Both the position numbers and the translations under genes were made by a program. Below the pieces are notes generated by a model. It did no database searches. It was not told the DNA's origin and was given only the letters and a program-made list of their open reading frames with translations. Positions 1 through 10,914 of a stretch of 60,000 bases of DNA are shown one piece after another. The first letter of the stretch is position 1. Every line of letters begins with the position of its first letter. The stretch comes from Cryptomeria japonica (lineage: Eukaryota; Streptophyta; Pinopsida; Cupressales; Cupressaceae), in contig NC_081413.1 in the NCBI RefSeq assembly GCF_030272615.1, positions 607,332,209 to 607,392,208 on the forward strand, written 5' to 3'.

Positions 1-2229
1 CCTTCTTCTTCTTTTCTTCCTTATCCTCTTCTTCTTTCTTTTTCCTCTCATCTTCTTGCTTCTTTTTCTCTTCATCTTTTCTTTTCTCCTCTGCCTCTTT
101 TCTCTTCTCTTCCTCTTTTTGCTTTTTCTCATCTTCATCCCTCTTCTTCTTCTCTTCCTGTTCCTTAGCTGCTTCCTGTGTGTCCTTGGCTTGTGCACTA
201 CCCTGTTCGGCTTGTTGCCCCTATTCTGTTCCCTCAGAAGGTATGTCTTGAGTGACATCTTCTATGTTCAGTGCATCGACATCAATAGTGTTGATTGGTT
301 CTTGAACAGGGTTTCCCTCTTCATCAAAAACTTCATCCGGTTTGGATATGACCGGTTCTTTTTCCACTTGCAGGTTGGCCATATGTGCTTTGTGAGAATT
401 GATAGCATAATCCATATGCTGATGAGTGTCTTTTTCAACATCATCAATTCTCCCCTCTAATAGCCAGAGTCTTCTTCTCCTTGTGAAGAAGAGTCCTTTA
501 TTTTGATCCAAAACATCAAATAATTCTGAGTTTGAGAGGTCGGGAAAGTATTGTGCAAAGACTTTCTCCCTAATCTCTTGTTCTTTTTCAATGGCAATGC
601 ACCATTTGTTATCTAATACTTTATATAAAGAATCCAGTGTTTGAGATTTAATCTTTGATGGTGACCGGTCATTTTTATACAAATAAATAATAATTTCCTG
701 TAGTACTTCATCTTTCTCCTCACTATTAAAGTCACATTATAATCTACTAAATCATGCAGTAATTTTCTCCTAATATTCTTTATTGTCCTTTGATAATGTT
801 TCAAAGGTTTATATGAGGAGATATCTATATTTACTGGTGCAGATGCTACCGGTTCATTCTTCTTCATCTTCTTTGTTTGTCTGGCCTTCTTTGGCATTTC
901 ATCAGACGCAGTCTCTTCGGAGTCCGGTTCATTTGACTTAGTCTTTCTTTTTCTTTCAAAGACTTTTGTCGGTGCCATTTCTGGTTTCTTCTTTGTAGGT
1001 GATCGCTTGGTCACTCTTGGAGTTGCAGTAGTAGTCGGTGCCGATGCTGCAGGCACTGCCTTTGCTTTCTTTGCTACCGGTTCTTTTCCTTTCTTAACAA
1101 AGGGTTCCTCGGCCGGTGCAATTCTCTCCAGATAGGTTCCGGTCCTCTTAGCCTTAGGATCAAGAGGCGAGGCAATAAGGGTTGAGGCATACCCTTCCAG
1201 CAAATCATACACCACCTCATAGCCCATTGACTCCACTTCTTCCATTCTAGGCTCAACAGCCTCTATTAAGCATTTGTCCACCTGGATGGTGAAACAGATG
1301 TCATCTTCATATTTCTTAACGATGTCACCTAAGATCCTCACCCTTTGACTCATCTTGCTTCTGAACTCATCAAAATATTTGTTCAACACATCGGGGTAAC
1401 CGGTTCCAATGGATTGAATGCTTTCCTTGATCTGCTTGGTTACTGGTTGGTCAGGAGACCACTGGACATCTCCTACTCCAGGAAAGTAGCCTTGGAAATA
1501 GAAGAACAACCCAACCCATAGTTGTCCGAACTTGAATCTCAGTGCATTATCCTATTTAATCAACTTCAGATTAGACAAGAGTTGCCTTTGCATACCGGTG
1601 CATAGGTCAAATGATGCATCCTCTTTAATCATCCGGTAAGTGGCATTTACCACTGCAGTAGATACATAATTAATCCTACTAGGTGAGAATGTTATGTAGC
1701 CTATCACCATGCAGGCGTACTTCACCAGATCATCCTTGATAGGATTAACTGTCATACCTCGTGAGTCACTTGTTGAACCGGTGAGCTTGGCCATTTCTGT
1801 TTTGCTTACCGTTCTTAGGGCTGGCACTTCCCCTGTGTTGCAGAAACCGGTGACTGCATGAATTGCCTATGGCGTGATATCATGCATCCTATCCAGGTAC
1901 ATCTTGTCACCATGGACTCTACTCAAAATGATCCTAATATGATCCTCCGTAAAGTCTTCCAGAAAGTATACAACATTGTGGAGTTTCTTCTTCTCTAAGA
2001 TACTGTATTCCGGTTTGATTTTCTTGTCCTAGCCGCAAAATAAACCTAGTTGGGTGTGAATAGCTAAAGACCCTAGGTCTTCTATTTTGCAATCAATATA
2101 ATCAGAAATTCCCTCTTCTACTATTACTCCAGCCGGAACTTGTTATAAGGCATTATATTTGGACTTCCTTTGAATGAAACTTTTTGACTCAATGGATGTA
2201 CTAGAACTAGTATGAGATGCAGAAGCCAT
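1..2229 (-). pseudogene. Auxiliary ORF of the LTR element, broken, runs off the left edge
   Basis: One protein can be followed from a Met codon at 2229 leftwards, through stops near 2140, 2032, 1868, 1552 and 224 and a frame change near 660. The N-terminus is Ser/Thr-rich. The middle, around 1800-1500, has a helical region with a hydrophobic stretch (FFYFQGYFPGVGDV). A Lys/Pro/Ala-rich basic linker lies at 1130-850, and the C-terminus (200-1) is almost pure Glu/Lys/Arg, likely a charged coiled coil. The N-terminal layout recalls the putative plant transposon protein (Transposase_32-like) domains found in plant retroelements, but I do not recognise the family securely. Most stops are TAG or TAA at places reading as Gln. 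It sits where pol would be expected, so it is probably an element passenger gene. Function unknown. Confidence 0.6.
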
Positions 2230-2677
2230 TGTAGAGTATTTCAAGAACATGAAAAATACCTTTAAAACGCGAATTTAGGGCTTCCTAATTCTGCTTCACT
2301 CCACACTCTGTCAGTTGCCAAATCATCGCTTTGTGTTCTCCACTTGACCGTTTGCAAACTGAATTTGAATCTCCTTCAAGATTATTCAATTTCTTGAAAT
2401 CTTAGCTCAAACTGCCTTTTCTTTGCTCTGCACTTTGAAAGACTTTTTTTAGCTCGAAAATAGATAGTGAGAAATGATTTGAAATATGCTTTTATACATA
2501 TCTCTCACCTACCGCCATTAATGCTCCTCTATTAGGGCGTAAGCCCTAATTTGCCTTTTTACCATTTTTGGTCTTCTGCCAAGCGACAGGTATCACATAC
2601 CGGTTAAGGTCTTTTACCGATGTAACCAAGGGTTCGAAAACATTTCGCCATTTGCTCCCCCTAAGACTCTTTGGAGC
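2230..2677 (-). other. Spacer between gag-like ORF and auxiliary ORF
   Basis: No coding signal is seen. On the minus strand a purine-rich TTAGGGGGAGCAAATGG lies just after the gag stop, resembling a polypurine tract but without an LTR start behind it. The rest probably holds the 5' untranslated leader of the auxiliary ORF. Confidence 0.4.
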
Positions 2678-3955
2678 TTAGTTTGCCGGTTCTGATATTT
2701 CCACACTAGGTGCAGAAACCGGTTCCTCTTCCAACATTGTTGGTTTCTTCCTCCAGGTTTTGTTCATGTCCGCTTGAACTGTTTCAACATCAATTTCTCC
2801 TTCCTGAGTGACTGGTATATCATCAGATATACTCTTTCTGCTTCTACAGAATCTTGCAATGTGACCCGATTTGTTGCAGTGATAGCAAACCAATCCAGGT
2901 GCTCTCCAAGGTCCATTGTTCATGTTTCCATTCTTCCTTCTGCGTGTAGCAGCAGTGTGACCATGTCCATGAAAAATCCAATAGTTTGCTCTCCATCCGG
3001 TTGCCGGTTGATAACCATTGTTGCCTGACTGATAATTGTAAGCATTAAACCGGTTAGGGTTCTAGTTCACAAAAGATTCCGGACCAGCTCCTTGGGTGCT
3101 CTGAGGATATCTTCCGGTATTGTTCATGATAGACCTGAATTCAGATGCTCTATGCCCAAACTTCTTGCATGCATAACAGTGACCATTGAACTTATTGGAT
3201 CTAGGTACATTGTTGATAAAGTAAGGAAAATTATTGTAGGCTTTGCTCCTACATACATTGGCAGTGTGTCCTTCTTTAAGACAGTTAAAGCAAATAGGTT
3301 TGAATTTTTGCTTACCTTTTCCTTTGAGTGTCGGTTGCTTCTTTAATGCTTCAGCATTTGTTCCTGAGGATTCTCCTTCCTCATGTCCAGAGAAACCAAG
3401 TCCATTGGTATTCTTTACCGGTCTAGATGACTCAAGCTTTTGCTCTAGCTTGACAATACTTTTGCTGAACTTAGAAAGTATTTCCTTTGACTCAGAGAGT
3501 TCTTTGGAAATAACAGTATTTGTCTCCATCAGGCTTGGATTTTCAGAGATGGCTATGTTCAGTTCATCTTGTACTCCTTCTTTCTCCATTCTTCTCTGAT
3601 GAAGGTGAGTAGTCAGTGCACTAATCTCTTGTTTCAATTTGGAGATCTCATGATCTCTGTCCTTTACCAGATCTTCAGCTTTCCTCCGGTTCTCAAGCTC
3701 TTGACTAAACCGGATAGTCAGTCCTTCCAACTCTTTTCTCAGATCGGAGTTTGAATCATTCAGCTTATTTACTTCTGAAATCATGGCTTCCATATTTGTT
3801 TCATCTTCAGAACTATTTTCAGATAGCTCCATCAGCTTCTCTGCATGCTCTCTCCTTTTAGCTTGAGATGCCTTGTATTTGACCATAAGATCATCATAGG
3901 CTTGCTCAGACTGAGTGAGCCGTTGAGTAAGTTCCCTCAAGGTGTATTCCCTCAT
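2678..3955 (-). pseudogene. Gag-like protein with coiled coil and three CCHC zinc knuckles
   Basis: The start is the Met codon at 3955-3953 (MREYTLRELT), 36 bases inside the PBS; the open frame continues upstream only through PBS and LTR sequence. About 425 codons. Residues 1-190 are Leu/Glu/Lys-rich heptad sequence, a long coiled coil. Three knuckles follow: CFNCLKEGHTANVC, a second whose last Cys is Phe (CYACKKFGHRASEF), and, past a TAG stop near 3062, CYHCNKSGHIARFC. The stop is in frame with the third knuckle, so this was one protein. A gag of this kind binds element RNA and assembles particles; the usual copia UBN2 capsid domain is not recognisable. The TAG reads as Gln in context. Confidence 0.7.
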
Positions 3956-3990
3956 ATCTCTTTCCAAGTGGTTAGACTTATAGAAAGGTT

Positions 3991-4005
3991 GGCTCTGATA
4001 CCAAT
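3991..4005 (-). promoter_or_regulatory. Primer-binding site, initiator-Met tRNA
   Basis: On the minus strand the bases read ATTGGTATCAGAGCC, containing the standard plant initiator-Met tRNA complement TGGTATCAGAGC. It lies directly after the LTR end (...TTCATCA) and marks the start of minus-strand cDNA synthesis. Confidence 0.9.
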
Positions 4006-5174
4006 TGATGAATACTAAGAGGGGGGGGGGGTGAATTAGTATGCCAAAAATCTTTTTACTTAAACACTTAAACAGTCTAAAGATAAACCGATAAAACAGT
4101 TTAATAGATAGACCGGTTATCACACATGCAAAACAAAATGCAAATAAAGCATTCACCCACAAAAGCAATACAATCATAACACAAGATATTTGACGTGGAA
4201 ACCCAAATGGGAAAAACCACGGTGAGATGGAACTCACAAGTCACTATCTGTAGAATAGAAACCAGATCGGTTAAGGTCAGACCGGTTAAGGTCTTACAAT
4301 GTTTTTCACCAGAACAAATCCTGTTAGGAATCTCAATCTCTGTTAGGAGATAAGTCTAATTAAAGACTACCTTGCTAGAGGATTTTAGATTCACAGAAGT
4401 GAACCACCTTGTTAGAGGATTTTGCAAAAGGCTTTTGGGCCTACCTAGTTAAGGGCTACAGACTTGTCAAAGATGTGAGTAATCAACAAGTGTTTGATCT
4501 ATCTAGTAGCACAAACTACTTGGTTAGATCCAGTATTGCTCATAGTTAATGCATTCCAACATTACTTCAGTCTTCTCTATCTCTCTCTCAATTACAACTT
4601 GATCTTCTCAGATAGGATCGCTCTTCCAACAACTCAACAACCACCACAACATGAACCCTTTTCTGCAACAACCTAAAACCCTAGACATGATGTCCTTTTA
4701 AAGGAATCTGATTTCATGTCGGTCCAATAGGATTACATTACAATTTCCTAGGTTCAATGAATCTAGACATACTCAGTAACATGACAGAAAAGCACCGTCA
4801 GTGTGTCGGCACCATCAAACAATCGGTGGATTGGTAACTCATCACAAAATGCCGGTTGGTAACTCATCACAGAGTATTACCAGTTCATACAAAAATATGG
4901 GTTGCTGGTTTGACAAAAATAAAGACTGGTAAGAATGTGTTATGCCGCTTTTCTCCCTCATACCGCTTGAGATTTGCGAACCGCTTGGGGTCGACATGCT
5001 GCTTCAGACTGAGAAACATATTCTACAAAATCACCAATAGTCTAAAGACTAGAATACAACATACCGGTTGGAACAAATACCGGTTGAGCTCTAGCTCATA
5101 CATATAAAGGGGATCTCAATGCAAGTGTGTGTCCATCAATGACAATTACAACATAAACATAAAAAATGCCAACA
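4006..5174 (-). repeat. 5' LTR of the copia-like element
   Basis: 1,169 bp. Starts TGTTGGCATTTTTTATG on the minus strand (right end) and ends ...TTCATCA against the PBS. Near its end it has an ATTCACCCCC-type C-run (11 G on the plus strand at 4021-4031), a feature shared with the other copia-type LTRs at 52410 and 58995. It contains many ACCGGT words. Confidence 0.8.
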
Positions 5175-5175
5175 A

Positions 5176-6180
5176 GCTTTTGGTCCTTTGGCTTTAACCC
5201 TACCTCTTCATCCACTTCCACAAGGTTCTCATAAAAATCTTCCCAAGTTCTATGAAGATGGAAAGCAGCATCCCGATGAACATTTCAAATCTTTCTATAT
5301 GGCATGTGGTGTTCTTGGAGTTGAACATCAAGATGTTGTTGTTCGTTTGTTCATATAGACTCTTCAAGGTATTGCAGTAGATTGGTTTTTCAATCTTACT
5401 GCTGGTTCAATTGTTTCTTGGAACTCGTTGAGAGACAAGTTCGAGGAATGTTTCAAACTTGCAGAAGATGAACATGCCTTGCTAGCCCAGTTGACTCAAA
5501 TGAAGAAGGATACCCATGAAGGCATGCGTGAATTCATTGCTAAGCTCAATAAATTAGCAAATAAAATTCCTATCAATTCTAAACCTACTCCTAAGAACCT
5601 CAAGTGCTTTTTCATTAACACCCAGTTGCCCGAGGTCAGTTTCTTCTTAAGGCGAGCATCTCCCGCTGATTTAGAAGTTGCTCAATCAATGGCTACTAAA
5701 ATTGAAGACGATTTGATCCTAGCTGGTAAAATAAAAAAGGATTCTAATCGGTCCAAAGGAGGCTCACATATGGAGGGTTCATTTTCTGGTTCTACTGATC
5801 CTATGGTGCAGAAATTAGCAAATGAACTTCTTGCTTTAAAGAAGCAAGTATCTCAAAATTCCTACCCTGCACCATACAAGGATATCCCAAGAAGGACGTA
5901 TCCTAATACTGCTACCAGTTATGCTGCTAAGAATCAACCAAAATTACCACCGCCTCCGGAGAGACTTGCGCTTGAACCACCTCCTTCAAAGGCAGTAGTT
6001 GGACAGATCAAAATGAGTCTTCTTATTTTGATTATCAGTTTGATGACGTTGCTTTTCCTCAACAAGAAGAAGAAGAAGAAGTGACTGGCGACTCTACTAT
6101 ACATTACATGCACTATGATGACTGTGTTGCTGCCAAAAGGACTCATAGTCAAGCATTTGTTGTAATGACAAGATCTTAGA
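5176..6180 (+). pseudogene. Gypsy gag (capsid), broken
   Basis: The frame is open from the insertion border at 5176, with one TAG at 5356-5358. It shows the Retrotrans_gag pattern: FYEDGKQHPDEHFKSF, then GIAVDWFFNL and SWNSLRDKF, then helical sequence ending in a Pro-rich part near 5950. Near 6000 the coding frame shifts by one base (frame 1 to frame 3) and continues with an acidic run (five Glu near 6065) toward the protease; TAG at 6178-6180 stands in a Thr-Arg-Ser context where Gln is likely. Gag makes the particle that packages element RNA. The N-terminus is missing because another LTR element sits at 5174. No zinc knuckle is visible. Confidence 0.8.
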
Positions 6181-6185
6181 CTCGA

Positions 6186-7862
6186 TTGGCTCAACAAGAT
6201 GAAGCTACAAAGGTTGCAAGTGATTTACAACCACCTGTTACTATTGCTAAAAGAGGAACACCGCTGCCCTACATTCCAAAGGATGCAAAAAAAAGTCAAG
6301 TAAGTAACAAAAATCCTCCTTTTGCTTCATCTATTGATTCCAAGCCCAATATGCCTAACCCCGAACCTCAATTGGACAATGTTAATCCCTCTCTAGCCGG
6401 TTCATTTCAAGCTTTTGATATTATTGACCATGCTAGAAAGACTAAGATTCAAATGTCCGAAGTTGAGTATTTACAAGCTAATCTTGATCATTTTGATAGG
6501 TTAGCTGATTTTGTTAAAAGTAAGGAAACTCATCCTATACTTGAAAATACTGCCCCACAAGAACCCAATAATTTTCCCAATGATTTGGTGACCATTCCAT
6601 CTACCACCCAAGGAAAGATAGAACCCTTCTACATTTCCCTATTGATCGATGGTTTTCAATTGAGCAATTGTGTCTTGGATTCTGGTGCTTCTGATAACGT
6701 CATGCCCGCAAAAGTTGCACAAGCTTTGGGGCTGACCTTGACCAAAACTTTTGGTCATTGTTATTCCATGGAGAACAAACAAGTGCCTCTTATTGGGAAA
6801 ATCAAAGATGCTCAATTTGCATTTGCTGCTTTTCCGGATAATAAAATAAAAATGATTGTCTTGGTAGCCGATGTTCCTGCATCATATGGAATGTTACTTG
6901 GCCGTAATTTTTGCAAGGATGTTGGAGGTGAACTCAACATGGATATGACAAAAGAAAGAATGCCTATCAAAGGTGTTGTGCAGAAGTTAATTCCTGAAAG
7001 AGAAACCAAGTACACATTTGTCAAGTCTAATGATCCCCATGCTCAGATTGTTTTTGAATCTTCAGGTTTCGGGAATTATTATCTCCATATAGATGAAATT
7101 TCAGAATTTACTGAAGATTATCCTTCTAGCAGCTCCGACATTTCACTACTTTCAGCAAATGAAAAATTTGTTGATACTGATCAGGATCAAGCATCAGAAA
7201 ATGGGTCTTTCAGTTCATATGTTATGGTTGAAGAAGTCTCATCTCCTCTTGCTGATGAAATTTTTTCATTACCTTCTCAACAAGATGAGTTTCACTCTTC
7301 ACCTACTCAAGAGGAAAGTTCATCTTCTCCTATGGAAGAAGATGACAACTTTTCTTTTCATAATGCATCCGCTTCAGATGAAGGCAACTCTAATCATTCC
7401 AATGAAAATAGTAGTTCAAATGATATGTGGACTCTTGAATTTGATGGCAGCTGCACTATAAATGGATCCATAGCTGGTGTAGTTCTTATATCTCCTAAGG
7501 GAGAGATCTTCCCTTACTCTTTCAAGTTGCAATTTGCTAATACTAACAATACGGCTGAATATGAGTCACTTTTGTTAGGGATGAGCATTGCATTGAAAAG
7601 AGGAATCAGAAATCTTCATGCCCAGGGTGATCCAGAATTAATTGTTTGTCAAGTGAGAAATATATATCAAACTAAGAATGATAGACTCAAGCATTATCGC
7701 AATTTGGTATGGGAAAATATTGAAGATTTTGATTCTTTTAATATCTCGGCTGTTCCTCATGAATACAATGATAGGGCTAATTCTCTTGCTATTTTAGCTA
7801 CTTCGTTAATTCCCCATCTTGACTTTGGTCAAGATAAATATATTATTGAGATAATTTGCTGA
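6186..7862 (+). pseudogene. Gypsy protease plus archaeal-type RNase H (upstream of RT)
   Basis: 558 open codons. A retropepsin lies around residues 140-260: the active-site motif is VLDSGASDNV (Asp-Ser-Gly at 6678-6686), with the C-terminal hydrophobic-Gly part GMLLGRNF near 6890. A long Ser/Glu/Asp-rich linker follows (7080-7420). From 7425 comes an RVT_3/archaeal-type RNase H: LEFDGSC with the first Asp, NNTAEYESLLLG with Glu, GDPELIV with the second Asp, and a final VPHEYNDRANSLA. The ORF ends at a TGA that reads as Arg; the frame continues past it with another stop (TAA near 7932). Having this RNase H between PR and RT in one frame shows the order is genuine. Confidence 0.85.
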
Positions 7863-8034
7863 CCTAGTGTGCCTGACAATTGGGATCATTGGCAGATTTT
7901 TAATGATGACAAGCAGATTAATAATTTCCTGTAAGAAAAAGATGGTTTCAACAACCTATATTTTGAAGGAAGTAATTCTCCTACTTCTTCATCATCAGAT
8001 TCAATGTTTGAAACATCATCCGAATTTGATGAAA

Positions 8035-9060
8035 TATTCTTCAGCTGAAAGGAAATAAGATTCCCAAGGGGTTGGTTTCTCTTGAAATTTTTTTCGATCA
8101 ACATGATCATTATATCAAGAGACGACAACAAGAAAGTGCTGATACTCCTATGGGATATGAGAAATATAATACTGGTTCAGATGAAGATCCAAAGTTTGTC
8201 AATATTGGCAATAACTGCACTTCAGATGAAAGAGATCAGTTTATTCATCTTTTGCGCCGATACCGTGATGTCTTGGCATATTCATACGATGATCTAAAAT
8301 CCTTTCAACCCAAGGAAGTGAAGCATGACATTCCTCTTAAGCTTGGTGAAGAACCTTTCAGACAGAAGCAACGCCAGTATAATCTAAAGATTTTAGGTAC
8401 CATTCTTTCCGAAGTTCAAAAGATGCTTGATGCTCAGATTATCTTTCCCATCCATCATTCAACATGGTTGGCAAATATAGTGTCGGTGCGTAAGAAGAAT
8501 GGAGAAATACGCATCTGTGTTGATTTCAGAAATCTTAATTAGCTATCACTCAAGGATAATTATCCATTGCCAATCGTGTATCAAGTTTTGCAAACGATGA
8601 CAGGTTTCGAAATGCTATCTATGCTAGATGGATTTTCGGGATACAATCAGATTGAGGTTAGTGAACCTGATCAACATAAGACTAAATTTACTACTCCATG
8701 GGGTACATTTGCCTACCACATAATGCCTTTCAAGTTGATCAATGCAGGGGCTAATTTCCAACGAGCTATGGACTTGGCTTTCCGTGGTACTGTGGGTAGG
8801 TATATTGTAGTGTATCTTGATGATCTTACTGTTTTTTCTAAAGATCATGAGAATCATCTTTTTCACTTACAAGATGTTCTTGAAAGATGTCACAAACACG
8901 ACATCTCCCTTAATCCCAAGAAGTCAATTTTCGGGGTAACAAAGGGAAAAATTCTTGGTCATGTTGTTTCCAAGGAGGGAATACAAGTTGATCCTAAGAG
9001 GGTTAAATCTATTTAGAATCTCCCTTTGCCATCCAAAAAGACCGCAGTTCATTCCTTGGT
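8035..9060 (+). pseudogene. Gypsy reverse transcriptase
   Basis: After a one-base frame change near 8035 the frame reads from the linker (GNKIPKGLVSLE) into RT. Recognisable blocks: LKLGEEPFRQKQR, VRKKNGEIRICVDFRNLN, a TAG near 8540 where Gln or a similar residue is expected, LKDNYPLP, MLDGFSGYNQIEV, FTTPWGTFAY, and the catalytic VVYLDDLTVF with both Asp kept (YLDD at 8813-8824). GHVVSKEGIQVDPKRV marks the end of the palm/thumb. A TAG at 9014 and a frame change near 9055 break it. It copied element RNA into cDNA inside the gag particle. The polymerase active site is intact although the gene is dead. Confidence 0.92.
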
Positions 9061-9480
9061 AAGGTAAATTTTTTGTGAAGATTCATTCCTGACTTTGCAG
9101 AAAAGACTCGTCATATTGTGGATATGATGAAAGGAAAGTTTGCTTTCCATTGGAATTTTGAAGGAAAAGCAACATTCAATGAAATCAAAGATGCAATTGC
9201 TCATGCACTCGTATTGGTATGCCCCAACTACACCAAGGAGTTTATCATGTATAGTTATGCTTCCGAGCATACTCTGTCGGCCATTCTGATGCAGAAAAAT
9301 TCAGAAGGGATTGAATCTCCTATTGCTTTCATGAGTTGTCTTTTGAAGTCTCATGAACTCAAATATTCCTCTATTGAGAAGAATGCCTATGCGGTTGTTA
9401 AATCAGTTAAGAATTTCCATTTTTACATCCTGAATTCTCATACCATTGTGTTAGTTCCTGATACACAATAGGAGTTTGGC
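9061..9480 (+). pseudogene. Gypsy RNase H following RT, degenerate
   Basis: The frame is 1 from about 9061, with TGA near 9079 at a position reading as Arg. The block contains FIPDFAEKTRHIV, FHWNFEGKATFNEIK, then YASEHTLSAILMQ where classical Ty3 RNase H has an Asp (DAS). IAFMSCLLKSHELKYSSIEK and AYAVVKSVKNF follow. Absence of the first catalytic Asp is typical of the Tat/Ogre lineage and fits a take-over of the activity by the archaeal-type domain upstream. Two more stops (9472 TAG, 9496 TAG) separate it from the integrase. Confidence 0.75.
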
Positions 9481-9498
9481 ACAAAAAGAGGGAATTAG

Positions 9499-10914
9499 AT
9501 TGCTAAAATCCAAGAGTATGATTTGGAGATTAAGCCTACAAAGCTTGTTCGAGGAAGAGGACTCTGTCAGTTGATGGTGAAAGGTATTCCAGAGGAGCAA
9601 GAATTGGACGATTCCAAAGATCTTCCCAAGGTGTTGTTTTTCAGTACTACTGATGAATGGTACTCTAATATAGCATTTTTCTTGACTTATGGCGAATGTC
9701 CACAACATTTGTCATTCAAGGAAAAAAGAAGTATCAAGTTGAAAGCTGCGAACTTTGTATTATGGGATACTGGTTTGCACAAAAGAGAAATTGATGGTAC
9801 TTTCCTCCGTTGTGTTGACAAAGCACAACAAACCAAATTGTTGGAATCTTTCCATGACAAGGCTTGTGGAGGACATTTTTCTGCACCAGTGACTGCTCAC
9901 AAAATTTTGAGAGCTAAGTATTATTAGCCTACGCTCTTTCAAGATGCTTTTCGGTGGGTGTGTAAATGCATACATTGCCAGCAGTTTGTAGGCAAACCAA
10001 AGCTTGCAGCATTACCATTGAAGCCGGTTATTGTTGAAGAGCCTTTCCAGCAATGGGGCATTGATTTCATTGGTGTGATCAATCCTTCTTCAAGTGCAGG
10101 TCATTCGTATGTCCTTACAACTACTGATTATTTTACCAAGTGGGTGGAAGCAATACTGGTAAAGAACACTACTTCTGAGATAGTATGCAGATTCCTCAAG
10201 GAGAATATTATTTCCAGGTTTGGTGTTCCATTCAAAATCGTGACTAACAATGCAGCCACCTTTTCTTCCTCTGAAATTTCACAATTTTGCTTTGAATATA
10301 GTATCTTGTTAACTCATTCATCCGATTATTATCCCCAAGGTAATGGTCAAGCGGAATCTAGTAACAAGAATTTGATTACTATTATTCGCAAGCTTGTGGA
10401 GGAAAATCAAAGGTCCTGGCATAAGGCTCTTTTTGATGCTTTATGGGCAAACATAATTACACCCAAAAGGGCTATTGGTATGTCGCCATTTCAGCTTTTT
10501 TATGGGATCAATGCAGAGATACCCATCACTTTGGAACTTCCTGCTCTCAAGTTGGCTAAAGCAATTGAAGATCAAACTTATGAGAATTCTTTAGACAAAA
10601 GGATCATGTATCTTTCTCAACTGGAAGAACAAAGAACACAAGTAGTGGACCGAATTGCTTCACATCAGCAACAAGTCAAAGTTCTTTTTTATAAGAAAAC
10701 AAAGCAAAGAGGATTCCAAGTTGGTGATCGTGTTTTGCTTTGGGATAAGCGAAGGGAACCGAAAGGTTTACATGGCAAATTTGATTCTCTTTGGCGAAGA
10801 CCCTTCACTATTCACCGTGTTGCTGGAGAAGATAGTTTTAGCTTGGCTTATCATGATGGTACACCATTTGCGTTGCCTTATAATGGTTAGCATTTGAAGC
10901 ATTACTTTGAATAA
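9499..10914 (+). pseudogene. Gypsy integrase, broken; second catalytic Asp lost
   Basis: Frame 1 throughout. The N-terminal zinc finger HHCC is visible (HDKACGGHFS near 9850, then CKCIHC near 9962), with TAG at 9925 in place of Trp in a YYWPT-like context. The core has WGIDFIGVI (first Asp, ~10060), VTNNAATFSS (~10240) where the second catalytic Asp reads Asn, and QGNGQAESSNKN (Glu, ~10360). A C-terminal RGFQVGDRVLLWDKRREPKG strand-rich domain follows; I see no chromodomain. TAG at 10888 precedes the likely original end at 10912-10914. It would insert element cDNA into the chromosome. The Asp-to-Asn change (GAC to AAC) alone should abolish strand transfer. Confidence 0.88.

Larger units (their letters stand above)
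1..5174 (-). mobile_element. LTR retrotransposon with gag and an auxiliary ORF, no pol seen (5' portion)
   Basis: Read on the minus strand this is LTR (5174 to 4006), primer-binding site (4005-3991), a gag-like ORF (3955-2678), a gap of about 450 bases, then a long auxiliary ORF (2229 to the left edge). The LTR starts TGTTGG and the PBS matches plant initiator-Met tRNA, typical of Ty1/copia. No protease, integrase or RT motif is visible in about 4 kb of internal sequence, so it may be non-autonomous (compare the TR-GAG class), or pol may lie past the edge. Its LTR start interrupts the gag reading frame of the flanking gypsy element, so it inserted later. The 5 bases after the LTR (5175-5179, AGCTT) are the predicted target duplication; the partner is outside the window. 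Confidence 0.75.

Noticed and set aside
56-460. Leu/Phe-rich open frame on the plus strand
   Set aside because: It is the reverse complement of the Glu/Lys-rich tail of the minus-strand auxiliary ORF and would encode a meaningless poly-hydrophobic peptide.
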